From Selenomonas sp. (GTDB taxonomy: Bacteria; Bacillota; Negativicutes; Selenomonadales; Selenomonadaceae): 60,541 nucleotides of DNA. This document shows positions 30,875 to 39,857 of this stretch, one piece after another. Position numbers and translations under genes: made by a program. The stretch is taken from positions 1 through 60,541 of the forward strand of contig JALEZZ010000022.1 in NCBI GenBank assembly GCA_022773585.1, given 5' to 3'. Position 1 is the stretch's first letter, and each line of letters starts with the position of its first letter. Below the pieces are notes generated by a model that saw only the letters and a list, made by a program, of their open reading frames with translations, ran no database searches and had not been told where the DNA came from.

Positions 30875-31955
30875 TCTCGCTGTGCTCGGGCGGCAGTTCG
30901 AGCTCTATCAGGAGGAATACGAGGCCGCCGCGCTGCGCGTGCTGCGGAGCGGCTGGTACGTGCTCGGCCCCGAGGTCGAGGCGTTTGAGCAGGCGTTCGC
31001 GGCCTATGTCGGGCGGAAATACTGCATCGGCGTCGGCTCGGGCCTTGACGCGCTGACGCTTTCCGTGCGCGCGCTCGGCATCGGGGCAGGGGACGAAGTC
31101 ATCGTGCCTGCCAATACCTACATCGCGACCGTCCTCGCCATCACGGCGAATGGTGCGACGCCGGTCTTTGTCGAGCCGGATGATTGTTTCACGCTCGACG
31201 CTGCGCGCATCGAAGCGGCCATCACGCCGAAGACGCGCGCCATCATGGTCGTTCATCTCTACGGCCAGGCCGCGCAGATGGACGCGATCTGCCGCATCGC
31301 GAAGGCGCATGGCCTGCGTCTCGTCGAAGACTGTGCCCAGTCGCATGGCGCGAAGTTCTCCGGCACGATGACGGGCGCGTTCGGTGACGCGGGTTGCTTC
31401 AGCTTTTACCCGACGAAGAATCTCGGTGCCTTCGGCGACGCCGGCGCCGTCGTGACGGATGACGAAGAGCTCGCGGGGACGCTCCGCATGCTGCGCAATT
31501 ACGGCAGCGAAAAGAAATACCACAACAAGATTCTCGGTGTCAACTCGCGTCTCGACGAGCTCCAGGCCGCACTGCTCCGTACGAAGCTCGGCCATCTCGC
31601 AGACCTCATCGCCGAACGCGAGCGCATCGCGGCAGCGTACCTCTCTGGCATCCAGAATCCCGCCATCCGCCTGCCAAAGCAGCGTGAAAATGCGAACCAC
31701 GTCTGGCACCAGTTCGTCATCGAGACGGAAGACCGCGACAGCTTCCAGCAGTATCTCGCAGGCCACGGCATCCAGACCGTCATCCACTATCCCATCCCGC
31801 CGCACCTCGCCGAATGCTACCACTACCTCGGCCACAAAGAAGGCGACTACCCCGTCGCCGAGCGCATGGCAAAGAGCGTCCTAAGCCTGCCGATGTTCAA
31901 TGGCATGCGGGAGGACGAAGTGCAGTATGTGATTGATATGGTGAATAAGTATTAA
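30864..31955 (+). CDS. fdtB: DegT/DnrJ-type sugar aminotransferase (FdtB-like)
   Basis: This 363-residue PLP-dependent aminotransferase should convert the dTDP-3-keto-6-deoxyhexose from FdtA into a 3-amino sugar (dTDP-Fuc3N or Qui3N). The PLP lysine lies in [25 protein letters not shown] and [20 protein letters not shown] are family hallmarks. Overlap with fdtA makes the pair translationally coupled. The third enzyme, the amino-group acyltransferase, is not immediately adjacent; the GNATs at 33747 and 34341 are candidates. Confidence 0.9.
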   Translation: MKIDLAVLGRQFELYQEEYEAAALRVLRSGWYVLGPEVEAFEQAFAAYVGRKYCIGVGSGLDALTLSVRALGIGAGDEVIVPANTYIATVLAITANGATPVFVEPDDCFTLDAARIEAAITPKTRAIMVVHLYGQAAQMDAICRIAKAHGLRLVEDCAQSHGAKFSGTMTGAFGDAGCFSFYPTKNLGAFGDAGAVVTDDEELAGTLRMLRNYGSEKKYHNKILGVNSRLDELQAALLRTKLGHLADLIAERERIAAAYLSGIQNPAIRLPKQRENANHVWHQFVIETEDRDSFQQYLAGHGIQTVIHYPIPPHLAECYHYLGHKEGDYPVAERMAKSVLSLPMFNGMREDEVQYVIDMVNKY

Positions 31956-31971
31956 GAACGCACATTTCAAG

Positions 31972-32036
31972 CCCCCCTCTTTGAGGGGGGACGGGCCGCG
32001 TGAGCGGCGGGGGGAGTAGTCGGGTGCTGAAGACTG
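31972..32036 (+). repeat. REP-like palindromic repeat, tail type C
   Basis: The head GCCCCCCTCTTTGAGGGGGG is followed by hairpin CCGCGTGAGCGG and the tail GGAGTAGTCGGGTGCTGAAG. It separates fdtB from the AAA-ATPase gene. Confidence 0.72.
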
Positions 32037-32067
32037 GCAAGTAGGCAGAACGAAGGGAGGCCGTTGC

Positions 32068-33732
32068 ATGTATACGAAAATGCCGATTGGTATGGATGAT
32101 TTTGCAGAAGTGCGAAAGAACTATTATTTCGTTGACAAAACGTCGTTTCTCTGCGAATTTCTGAAAAAGCATGCGAAAGTCACCCTCTTCACGCGTCCGC
32201 GCCGCTTCGGCAAGACGCTGACGCTCTCCATGATGCGCTATTTCCTCGATATCGAAGGCGCAGAGGAACATCGGCCGCTCTTTGACGGCCTGTCCATCGC
32301 AGGCGACCCTGATGCCACGGCCGAGCAGGGGACACGCCCCGTGCTGTTCCTCACGCTCAAAGGCTGGAAAGGGCTGACCTGGGACATCCTGCAAGTGCGC
32401 GTGCGGCAGCAGATTGGAGACCTTTTTAGTGCGCACGATGTCCTCCTTGCAGATGATCTCAAAGCGTATGACCGCCGGAAGTTCCAAGAAATCCTGGACA
32501 GGACGGGAGATTTTGCCGCGCTTTCCGATGCGCTCGCCTTCCTGCTTCGCCTCATGGAAGCACACTACGGCAAGAAGCCCGTCCTGCTGCTTGACGAGTA
32601 TGACGTCCCCATCCAGTCGGCCTGGGAGCATGGCTACTATGATGAGGCCATCGACTTCTTCCGCGAATTCTATTCTGCGGCGCTCAAGACGAATCTTTCG
32701 CTCGACTTCGCTGTCATGACGGGCGTGCTGCGCATCGCAAAAGAGAACATCTTTTCTGCACTCAACAACCTGAAAGTCGACAGCGTCCTCCAGATGCAAT
32801 ATCCGGAAGCGTTCGGCTTCACGTTGGCAGAAGTGGAACGGATGGCAGGGGAGCTCGGCCATCCGGACAAATTGCAGGAACTCCGCTACTGGTATGATGG
32901 TTATCGGTTCGATGGGCATGAAATTTACAATCCCTGGTCTGTCGTAAATTATTTCGATCGTGCCTGTACGCCTGCGGCTTACTGGGTCAATACCTCAGGT
33001 AACGCCATTCTTGCCGAGCTCATGAAAAGCGCGGATCGCGCGCATTTCGAAACGCTCGACACGCTGCTTCGTGGCGGCACGGTATCGGCTTTCTTGGAAG
33101 AAGGCGTCATCTACAGCGACATCGGTGAAGATCAGGATGCGCTCTACACCATGCTCTGCACGACAGGCTACCTCACCATCGACCATACGGACAGTGTTGC
33201 AGGCGAGACCGAATATGTCCTGCGCCTGCCAAACCGCGAAATGCGGACGCTGTTCCGTCAGGAAATCGTGAAACGCTACCAGAAAGGCTTTGGCAAATCG
33301 GCGCTCGTCGCTCTCATGCGCGCTCTCCTGCGCGGTGACGCGGAACGCGTGCAATATGGATTTGAAAGCTATTTGGAAAAACTTGCGAGTTTCTACGACA
33401 CTGCGAAGGGGAATGAAGCCTTTTATCACGGCTTTGTTCTCGGCATGACGGCCATTCTCGTTCCAGCGTACGATGTGCGTTCGAACCGCGAATCCGGCCG
33501 CGGCCGCTACGATCTCGCAGCAATCCCGCTGGAGAAAGGCCGGTCAGGCTTCCTCCTTGAGTTCAAGACAGCGGCAAGCGCAGAGGAACTCGAAGCCAAG
33601 GCGCAGGAAGCCCTCGCACAGATTGAGGAAAAAGATTACCTCGCCGATTTCCGCACGCGAGGCGTCGAGAACGTCCATCGCTACGGCATCGCGTTTTGCG
33701 GGAAAAAGGTGCAGGTAGCGTATCAGGAATGA
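32068..33732 (+). CDS. AAA-ATPase-like / PD-(D/E)XK nuclease-like protein
   Basis: This 554-residue protein belongs to the large family with an AAA-ATPase_like domain followed by a PD-(D/E)XK domain. Residues 1-200 contain FVDKTSFL, the variant Walker A FTRPRRFGKTLTL and Walker B VLLLDEYDVPI. The C-terminal region holds GRGRYDLAAIPL and FLLEFKTAAS, the Asp and Glu-x-Lys of the nuclease core. Members are numerous and often vary between strains; their function is not established. It has its own site (GAAGGGAGG) and lies just after a type C repeat, so it looks like an insertion into the sugar locus. Confidence 0.85.
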   Translation: MYTKMPIGMDDFAEVRKNYYFVDKTSFLCEFLKKHAKVTLFTRPRRFGKTLTLSMMRYFLDIEGAEEHRPLFDGLSIAGDPDATAEQGTRPVLFLTLKGWKGLTWDILQVRVRQQIGDLFSAHDVLLADDLKAYDRRKFQEILDRTGDFAALSDALAFLLRLMEAHYGKKPVLLLDEYDVPIQSAWEHGYYDEAIDFFREFYSAALKTNLSLDFAVMTGVLRIAKENIFSALNNLKVDSVLQMQYPEAFGFTLAEVERMAGELGHPDKLQELRYWYDGYRFDGHEIYNPWSVVNYFDRACTPAAYWVNTSGNAILAELMKSADRAHFETLDTLLRGGTVSAFLEEGVIYSDIGEDQDALYTMLCTTGYLTIDHTDSVAGETEYVLRLPNREMRTLFRQEIVKRYQKGFGKSALVALMRALLRGDAERVQYGFESYLEKLASFYDTAKGNEAFYHGFVLGMTAILVPAYDVRSNRESGRGRYDLAAIPLEKGRSGFLLEFKTAASAEELEAKAQEALAQIEEKDYLADFRTRGVENVHRYGIAFCGKKVQVAYQE

Positions 33733-33746
33733 AGGGAAGATTCATC

Positions 33747-34261
33747 ATGAAACTGCGGACGCTTTGCGAAAATGATGCGAGCGGTATGCTCGAATGGATG
33801 CATGATTCTGCGGTCAATCAGTATTTCCGCGCTCCTTTTGCACAGATGACCATAGAGAATGCACTTTCGTTCATTCAGGGGGGCAGGATGCTTCTGCCCG
33901 TCATTATGCCATCTGCGATGACAAGGATGTCTATCAGGGAACCATCAGCCTGAAGGAGGTGGACATGGAAAATGGCACGGCGGAGTATGCCATCGTGCTG
34001 CGGCGGCAAGCCTAGGGCAAGGGCTATGCCAGCTTTGCAACGCGCGAAATCCTCCGCATCGCCTTTGAAGAGCTGGGCCTTCACAAGGTGTATCTGAACG
34101 TATGGAAAGAGAACGCGCATGCTGTGGGATTCTATGAGCATATGGGATTCCGACGCGAGGGCGACGCCAGAGAGCAGATCGTCCTGCACAAAAGGCGATG
34201 CGACCTGTTGTGGTACGGGATGCTGCGACGGGAGTATCGCAGTTTATACGGCAATGTGTGA
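33747..34261 (+). pseudogene. Broken GNAT acetyltransferase
   Basis: An intact start and site (GAAGGGAAG) lead into MKLRTLCENDASGMLEWM. The frame is lost at a run of six G (33878-33883), consistent with a one-base deletion. The continuation in another frame (DASARHYAICDD, then GTISLKEVDMENGTAEYAIV) reads through the acetyl-CoA loop, which is interrupted by TAG at 34013 just before GKGYASFATREIL. It ends with KVYLNVWKENAHAVGFYEHMG, a typical GNAT end. Two lesions make it a pseudogene. Confidence 0.85.
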
Positions 34262-34340
34262 AAGGATTCTTGCTTTCTCGTTCCAATGACGAAGACAGCC
34301 TGGCAGGCTGTCTTTTTATATATGAAGAGGAGAACGACAA

Positions 34341-34949
34341 GTGCGAGATAAACGAAAAGAAGTATTGTGTCTCGAAGGGCGCGGTGTCAGAATGGAAGAA
34401 ATACAGCCCTGTTATTTCGAGCAGGTCATTCGATGGCGCAACGACACCGAGCTGAATCATTTTCTCAATCAACCATGGATTTTGACGATGGAAAAGGAAA
34501 GAGCATGGTATGAGAAATATCTGAACGATCCAACGCAAGGCTTTCTCATCATGGTAGACAAGAAAGATGGAACGCCGTTCGGGACGCTCGGCTGGACGGA
34601 TATGGATTTCGAGCGACGACAGTGCATTTCCGGGCGATTGTTGCTTGGAAATCCAGCGTATCGAAATTCCGGCCAGCTTCTCGAGAGTTTTTTCCTTCAT
34701 AGCGACTATCTGTATCAATTCGTCGATTGCATGTATGCGCACATCGGTGTAAAAAATCGTAAGGCGCTGCATATCAATCGTCTGCTTGGATTTCATCCAA
34801 ATGAGGCGGAAATACAATATCCGGCAGAACTTTTTGTAAAAGGGAATCACGCACGCCCGCAAGTTGAATACATGCGGATGCGTCAGGAGTATGAATGCAT
34901 AAAAAAAGAAAAATTTGCGGGCGTTCTGGACATCCTTTATGAAGAATAA
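34341..34949 (+). CDS. GNAT-family acyltransferase
   Basis: This 202-residue GNAT/RimJ-type protein shows WRNDTELNHFLNQPW near residue 32, FGTLGWTDMDFERRQCISGRLL in the core and NRKALHINRLLGFHP near the end. It resembles sugar N-acetyltransferases such as PseH-type enzymes. Between sugar aminotransferase and ACP genes it is a good candidate for transferring an acyl group to the 3-amino sugar. It starts at GTG 34341 behind GAGGAGAACG, although an ATG at residue 18 is possible. The gene is markedly AT-richer than the chromosomal flanks. Confidence 0.75.
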   Translation: MRDKRKEVLCLEGRGVRMEEIQPCYFEQVIRWRNDTELNHFLNQPWILTMEKERAWYEKYLNDPTQGFLIMVDKKDGTPFGTLGWTDMDFERRQCISGRLLLGNPAYRNSGQLLESFFLHSDYLYQFVDCMYAHIGVKNRKALHINRLLGFHPNEAEIQYPAELFVKGNHARPQVEYMRMRQEYECIKKEKFAGVLDILYEE

Positions 34950-34982
34950 ATCTATGAAAATGCACATATGGGAGGAAAAGTA

Positions 34983-35201
34983 ATGACAGAGCAGGAATTT
35001 TTGACAAAGATGAAGGAAGATATCTTGGATACAGAAGAGGAAATCACGATGCAGACCCAGCTTGGGAATATCGAGGAATGGGATTCGCTAGCGTTCGTGA
35101 GCTTCCTCGCGATGGCAAAGCTCACAACGGAGAAGAAAATTGAGAAAACCAGCATTCAGTCGGCGCAGACGGTGCAGGAATTATACTCGCTTCTCTCTTG
35201 A
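34983..35201 (+). CDS. Acyl carrier protein
   Basis: This is a 72-residue acidic helical protein with the phosphopantetheine site EEWDSLAF (Ser35). It is not the housekeeping AcpP, which usually sits beside fabF. Here it precedes an SDR reductase and a KASIII gene, so it likely carries a dedicated acyl group for modifying a sugar. ATG 34983 follows GGGAGGAAAAG; the ATG at 34968 would include that site. Confidence 0.85.
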   Translation: MTEQEFLTKMKEDILDTEEEITMQTQLGNIEEWDSLAFVSFLAMAKLTTEKKIEKTSIQSAQTVQELYSLLS

Positions 35202-35337
35202 TAAGGAAGCAGAATGAAAATGCATGTTTTCGATAGCGTGCATATTCGGCAAATTGTGTGTTTTTTTATGTCGGTCTTTCCATATGGATGTAGCTGACGG
35301 ATTTCTCACAGACGGAATTTTCAGGAGCAGATGTATT

Positions 35338-36087
35338 ATGAACAATGTTGCATTTGACTTCACAGGCGAACGCTATGTCGTAACGGGCGCATCATCAGGC
35401 ATGGGACGGCAAGTAGCAATCGAACTTGCAGAAGCTGGTGCCGAAGTGCTTGCAATCGGACGGAATAAGGAGCGCCTTGCAGATGTGCAAAGTCATGCGC
35501 CGAAATTGATTTATCCTGCGGTTTGCGATGTCTGTCATCGTGAAGAACTCGAAAACGTCCTTGCATCCTTTGTTGCATCGCATGGAAAACTGGATGGCAG
35601 CGTTCATGCAGCAGGCATCGTGGAGTATACGCCACTCCAGTCGTACGATCCTATACTGGCACATCGGATTATGGAGACAAGTTTTTGGGCAGGCATGGAG
35701 CTTTTACGACTCGCGACAAAAGCGAAATATGGAAATCGCGAATCCTCGAATGTCCTGTTTTCTTCCGTCTCAGCAAAGGCGCCGGTGCGCGGGAAAATGG
35801 CATACGTGGCAGCGAAGGAAGCAGTAAACGCGGCTCTCAGGGCGGTTGCAAAAGAAATTTGTCGAAAAGGCCATCGTGTCAACAGCGTCATGCCAGGCTG
35901 GGTGGAAACGCCGATGACGGATGCAGCAAAATCCGATGGAACTGATATGGACCTGATTACCGGACGAACTTTGCTGGGATTCGGAAAACCAGAAGACGTC
36001 AGCGGCATAGTGCTCTTTCTTTTGAGTAGCCGCGCCAGATGGATGACAGGAGCATGCATTCCGGTAGATGGTGGTTATCTTGCATAA
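35338..36087 (+). CDS. SDR-family 3-oxoacyl-ACP reductase-like protein
   Basis: This is a 249-residue short-chain dehydrogenase. The cofactor motif TGASSGMGRQVA lies near the N-terminus. The catalytic Ser in LFSSVSAKAP and Tyr-Lys in YVAAK are present, and it ends in IPVDGGYLA, typical of FabG-like enzymes. Between ACP and KASIII it probably reduces a beta-keto acyl-ACP to a 3-hydroxyacyl group. ATG 35338 follows AGGAGCAG; the longer upstream frame looks non-coding. A 3-prime fragment of a paralogue lies at 42157. Confidence 0.85.
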   Translation: MNNVAFDFTGERYVVTGASSGMGRQVAIELAEAGAEVLAIGRNKERLADVQSHAPKLIYPAVCDVCHREELENVLASFVASHGKLDGSVHAAGIVEYTPLQSYDPILAHRIMETSFWAGMELLRLATKAKYGNRESSNVLFSSVSAKAPVRGKMAYVAAKEAVNAALRAVAKEICRKGHRVNSVMPGWVETPMTDAAKSDGTDMDLITGRTLLGFGKPEDVSGIVLFLLSSRARWMTGACIPVDGGYLA

Positions 36088-36101
36088 ACGAAGGTGTTTT
36101 T

Positions 36102-37100
36102 TTGAAAGCATACATTACGAAATTGGCAACGGCAATCCCCGCAAAGCGCGTGGAGAATCCTCCCGGACGCTTGAGGAAGAAGACCGGCATTGCAGCGCGG
36201 CATATTGCATCCGATGGGGAAACTGCGGCTGACCTGGCATACCGGGCAGCAGAAAACTTGCTTTGTACGAGCGATTGCCGCGAAGCTATCGATTTTTTGA
36301 TTCTCTGCACACAATCCCCAGATTATTTTCTTCCGCCGACGGCATGTATCTTGCAAGACCGTCTGGGATTGCGAAAGTCGTGTGGAGCATTTGATTTCGA
36401 TCTTGGCTGTTCAGGCTATGTCTATGGTCTCGGTATTGCGAAAGGCCTTATCGAATCGGAACAAGCGGAGCATGTGCTTCTCCTGACATCGGAGACGTAT
36501 AGCAAATATATCCATCCTGAAGATAGTGCGACGTTGCCGCTTTTTGGTGATGGAGCAACAGCAACGCTTATCGAGGCTGTCGATACGAATTCTTTCGGAA
36601 TTGACGGCATTGTCTATGGAACAGATGGTAGCGGAGCAAAAAACCTCATCGTTCCTGTTGGCGGACAGCGCCATCCGCATGCGACGACAGAGGTAGAAGA
36701 GACGCGGGATAAATATGGCAATGTCCGAACGAATCGAAACCTTTTTATGAGCGGTTCCGGTATCATGAACTTCGCGCTTGATGTCGTACCGAAAGCTCTG
36801 GAGGAGATTCTCTCGAAGACGCATCTTGCAAGGGAAGATATCGATTATTATGTCTTTCATCAAGCGAATCAATTCATGCTTCGGTATTTGCAACAGGAAT
36901 GCAATCTAGAGGGGATGCCTTATTGGAACAATGTTGCTGAGGTCGGCAACACGGTATCGAGCTCTATCCCGATTGCACTTTTTGATCTTTTGCGGAATCA
37001 TGATGGAACATCGTTGCGTCATGTCTTGCTGATGGGGTTCGGCGTCGGGCTTTCTTGGGGCGGCTGTGTTGTTGACCTAACAAGGATGAATCGCAAATAA
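36102..37100 (+). CDS. 3-oxoacyl-ACP synthase III-like protein, copy 1
   Basis: This 332-residue FabH-like thiolase-fold enzyme has the catalytic triad Cys103 (FDLGCSGYVYGL), His in VFHQANQFML and Asn in EVGNTVSSSIP, so it should condense an acyl-CoA with malonyl-ACP. Translation starts at TTG 36102, supported by the identical position in the paralogue at 42548. The gene follows the SDR stop by 14 bp. With ACP and SDR it makes a short acyl-synthesis cassette, as in Pseudomonas flagellin-glycosylation islands. Confidence 0.88.
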   Translation: MKAYITKLATAIPAKRVENPPGRLRKKTGIAARHIASDGETAADLAYRAAENLLCTSDCREAIDFLILCTQSPDYFLPPTACILQDRLGLRKSCGAFDFDLGCSGYVYGLGIAKGLIESEQAEHVLLLTSETYSKYIHPEDSATLPLFGDGATATLIEAVDTNSFGIDGIVYGTDGSGAKNLIVPVGGQRHPHATTEVEETRDKYGNVRTNRNLFMSGSGIMNFALDVVPKALEEILSKTHLAREDIDYYVFHQANQFMLRYLQQECNLEGMPYWNNVAEVGNTVSSSIPIALFDLLRNHDGTSLRHVLLMGFGVGLSWGGCVVDLTRMNRK

Positions 37101-37114
37101 AGAACTAGGTTTAG

Positions 37115-37363
37115 TTGGCAGAGTTGCTGAGCCTCGTTCTTTTATTCTATCTTCTCATAGCAGCGCCAGCACCTTCGGCTGGAGTTCGGCGGGGATTCTT
37201 TTTTATCAAGCCGTTTACGCATCGGCAGATGGCGGCGTGCATGAAATATAAGATTCTTAATGAACAAATTTTGGATGGATTTTATCGTCTGAGTGAAGAT
37301 TTTCCAGAGTATGGATCGGAGATTTATGCTGTTTGTCGAATGAAGACAGAATCGAAATCTTAA
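37115..37363 (+). CDS. Doubtful small open frame or gene remnant
   Basis: This is an 82-codon frame from a TTG, or 40 codons from ATG 37241 (MKYKILNEQILDGFYRLSED). The first part is unlike a real protein. The second has coding-like composition and could be the tail of a lost gene. A hairpin with TTCTTTTATTC at about 37101-37147 may terminate the KASIII transcript. No homologue was recognised. Confidence 0.25.
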   Translation: MAELLSLVLLFYLLIAAPAPSAGVRRGFFFIKPFTHRQMAACMKYKILNEQILDGFYRLSEDFPEYGSEIYAVCRMKTESKS

Positions 37364-37377
37364 AAGAGGTGTTGGTA

Positions 37378-38811
37378 ATGAATCTCCAGAAAAACTCGGT
37401 AGAATTGCTGTTCCATCTGGCAGCAGGTGAACTCACGGAGGAACAGCTGAAAGACTACAAGTATCTGAACCTTTTGGAACTCAAGGAACTCGCCGCACAG
37501 ATGCCCATCAGCAGCGAGGCGTATGTTGCGTTGCGCCAGTGGCTGTTCACGCTGATTGCACATCATCTGGTCGGCCTGCATCGGAAGATCGTTGTGGGCA
37601 TCATGGGAGTGGAGTCCAGCGTCTGGATCGGGGATGAACTTTATCATTTGCTGGATCGTTCCGAGACGTTCGTTCCATACGTCTTTTCTCTACGTGCTCG
37701 CACGCAGCCAAAGGAAGAACCAGTCAACCAGAAAACGTATGAGGCTTTCAATCAGAACATCCGGCAGAAAGGCATGCGGCTGGTCGAAAACTTTGATTCT
37801 GAGGCGCAACGAGAATACACATGGGACGAGCTCCCCGTCCATCCAGACATCTGTATCTGGTTGCTTCCGTGGATGTTCCTGTTTCAGGGCGACCTGCGCG
37901 TCTGGAATTTTCCACTGACGACGCTGCATACGCTGATTCCTTACGGTTATCCTTGTACGTCTGACACTGAGCATACATTTGATGCCACGTATTACAATCA
38001 GCAGCTTCACAATCTCGCCTGGCTGATTTTCTTGGAGTGCAAGGCTTCACGGCCATTGGCGGCGCGCTATTGTTTCAGCGGGGATGCGAACTGCCGCTAT
38101 ACGGGCTATCCGAAGATGGATGCTTTCTTCGTGCCGGAGGCGGGGGAGAAAGCGCCCTGGGACGAGCTCTTGAAGGAGAATGGCACGCCGCAGGCGAAGA
38201 AGATCATCTATTCGCCGCATCATTCCATGCGCAAGGAAGACATGCTCACATTTTCGACGTTCGAAGCGAATGGCCGCTGGATGCTGGAGCTCGCGAAGAA
38301 GTATCAGAAGGAGACGGTCTGGGTTTTCAAGCCGCATCCGCAACTGGGCATCAAGGCCATCCGCTATGGCGTGTTCCGCGACCAGCAGGAGTGGGAGGCG
38401 TATCTGGCCGAGTGGGAAGCGCTGCCGAATGCGACGGTCCAGCTGTCTGGCCCCTACCACCGCCTGTTCCAGGAGTCGGATGCCATCATCAATGACAGCG
38501 CTTCGTTCATGGTGGAATACTTGTTCGTCAACAAGCCGATGCTGGAGCTGCGTCGGCCGGAGCAGGCATTTGACGAATTCGGCCAGATGGTTCTGGAGAT
38601 GCTGTACCAGGTCGACGGCAAGGACACGGCAGGCATCGAGCGCTTCCTGCGGGACGTCGTCCTTGACGGCAAGGACACGAAGCGCGAGGAGCGTGCCGCA
38701 TTCTTTGCAGAGCATCTCGACTATTATCACGAGCTCGGCCATACTGCGGCCGAGAATGTCTATGGAACGCTCTACGCACAGCTCCTCATAGATGGCGGCG
38801 TGCAGCCCTGA
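37378..38811 (+). CDS. CDP-glycerol glycerophosphotransferase-like protein
   Basis: This 477-residue protein has a C-terminal half (about 250-440) resembling TagB/TagF-type transferases, with IIYSPHHSMR, VWVFKPHPQLG, FQESDAIINDSASFMVEYL and KPMLELRRPEQAFDEFG. The N-terminal half (about 1-240), with VVGIMGVESSVWIGDELYHLL, is not a domain I can name. Related proteins occur in teichoic-acid, capsule and flagellar glycan loci and transfer polyol phosphates. It carries an AGAGGTG site. A terminator follows. Confidence 0.72.
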   Translation: MNLQKNSVELLFHLAAGELTEEQLKDYKYLNLLELKELAAQMPISSEAYVALRQWLFTLIAHHLVGLHRKIVVGIMGVESSVWIGDELYHLLDRSETFVPYVFSLRARTQPKEEPVNQKTYEAFNQNIRQKGMRLVENFDSEAQREYTWDELPVHPDICIWLLPWMFLFQGDLRVWNFPLTTLHTLIPYGYPCTSDTEHTFDATYYNQQLHNLAWLIFLECKASRPLAARYCFSGDANCRYTGYPKMDAFFVPEAGEKAPWDELLKENGTPQAKKIIYSPHHSMRKEDMLTFSTFEANGRWMLELAKKYQKETVWVFKPHPQLGIKAIRYGVFRDQQEWEAYLAEWEALPNATVQLSGPYHRLFQESDAIINDSASFMVEYLFVNKPMLELRRPEQAFDEFGQMVLEMLYQVDGKDTAGIERFLRDVVLDGKDTKREERAAFFAEHLDYYHELGHTAAENVYGTLYAQLLIDGGVQP

Positions 38812-38844
38812 GCTAGTGTTGCAGTTTTGACAAAAGTACATAGA

Positions 38845-38895
38845 AACAAGACGGGGTGACTGCCAAGCGGAATGCGGCAGTCACCTCGTCTTGTT
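38845..38895. terminator. Terminator-like stem between convergent genes
   Basis: AACAAGACGGGGTGACTGCC pairs with GGCAGTCACCTCGTCTTGTT with one mismatch. T-runs are weak on both sides, but the placement between convergent genes supports termination. Confidence 0.65.
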
Positions 38896-38905
38896 GAAAG
38901 GGACC

Positions 38906-39688
38906 TCACAGCTGTTCCAGCACTTTTGCACGGAGCTCCATCGGGACGGAGACGGCCTCTACGGCCTGCTGGGCGGTCAGCTTCATGTTCTTCATGATGT
39001 TGCGTGCAGATGCTGCCCAGGTCTGTATCGTGCCCTCGGCTCTGCCGCGCGCTTCACCTTCGGCTCTGCCGCGCGCCTCGCCTTCGGCTCTGCCGCGCGC
39101 TTCGCCACGTGCTTCAATCTGGTCTAAAAGAATTGATCTCATCGTCATCGACGCTCCTTCCCCTATAGCATCTTTTGCTTCTTTGAATCGGACATCTTCT
39201 GTCAAGAGAGCCATCAAATCCAGCATTTCCTTTGCATGTCGGACATATTCTTCGCTGGGGTGGTACTCTTGCTGCTTGCGCATCTGGCTGAAATATTCCG
39301 CAACCATGCGGAACGGATTTGAAAATTTTGCAATCACGTCATCGGGGAGCCATGCAATCTCTATGACGTTGATTTGGTAGTCACTGACATAGGGTTCCAG
39401 TCGTTTCGGGATCTGAAAGCATTCCTTCAAGCGGAGTGGCTTTTTCCAGTGTTGTTCCCATCCGAAATAGAGCACGACCGTGACGACGGGATACGCATTT
39501 TGTCCTTCTTTTAACGGCAGCTGGTTCCTGTATGCTGCGCCGTCATATCCCATGATGCGGAGGGGCATCGTCTGATCGATGGCTGACTGGTTTTCCAGTC
39601 CGAAGAGAGCAAGGCGGAGTTCGTTTCCTTTCCAGAGCTTCGCGACGTCGCGTTCCTGTTCGCGGAGCCGACCATCTGCATTTCTGCC
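38906..39688 (-). pseudogene. Rpn-family nuclease/putative transposase, 5-prime-deleted copy
   Basis: Compared with the intact copy at 41020-41913, this gene has lost about 133 bp. The start ATGGCAGA is joined directly to AATGCAGATGG, which corresponds to codon 48 of the intact gene, shifting the frame. The rest (DGAAYRNQLPLKEGQ, VLYFGWEQ, YVSDYQINVIEIAWLP) is well preserved. The C-terminal EARG/RAEG repeats differ in number from the intact copy. An internal ATG at 39568 could make a truncated protein of unknown use. Confidence 0.85.
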
Positions 39689-39857
39689 ATCGGCTCACCA
39701 TCCCTTCTTGCGTCTTATTTTACAGGGATTTTGTTTGAAAAGCAAGATGCCTGTTTTTGAGAGGGGGTGCCTTGTCCTGCTAGGACGGCTGTGCTAACAT
39801 ATGTGATAGATGTTAGGCGCGTGGTGCGCTGTTCTCAGTCGACGGAGGCGTAAGCGG

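Noticed and set aside
32068..33732. AAA-ATPase/nuclease as part of an anti-phage defence system
   Set aside because: The family is widespread and mostly uncharacterised, and no partner defence gene is adjacent.
37115..37363. A confident small membrane protein gene
   Set aside because: The first half overlaps a terminator-like hairpin and the start lacks a good site; kept only as a doubtful frame.
37333..37377. N-terminal extension of the CDP-glycerol-transferase-like protein
   Set aside because: The ATG at 37378 has a proper AGAGGTG site, while the upstream frame overlaps other sequence without one.
39019..39124. CRISPR-like tandem repeats
   Set aside because: The repeats are contiguous, in frame and encode EARG/RAEG; there are no spacers.
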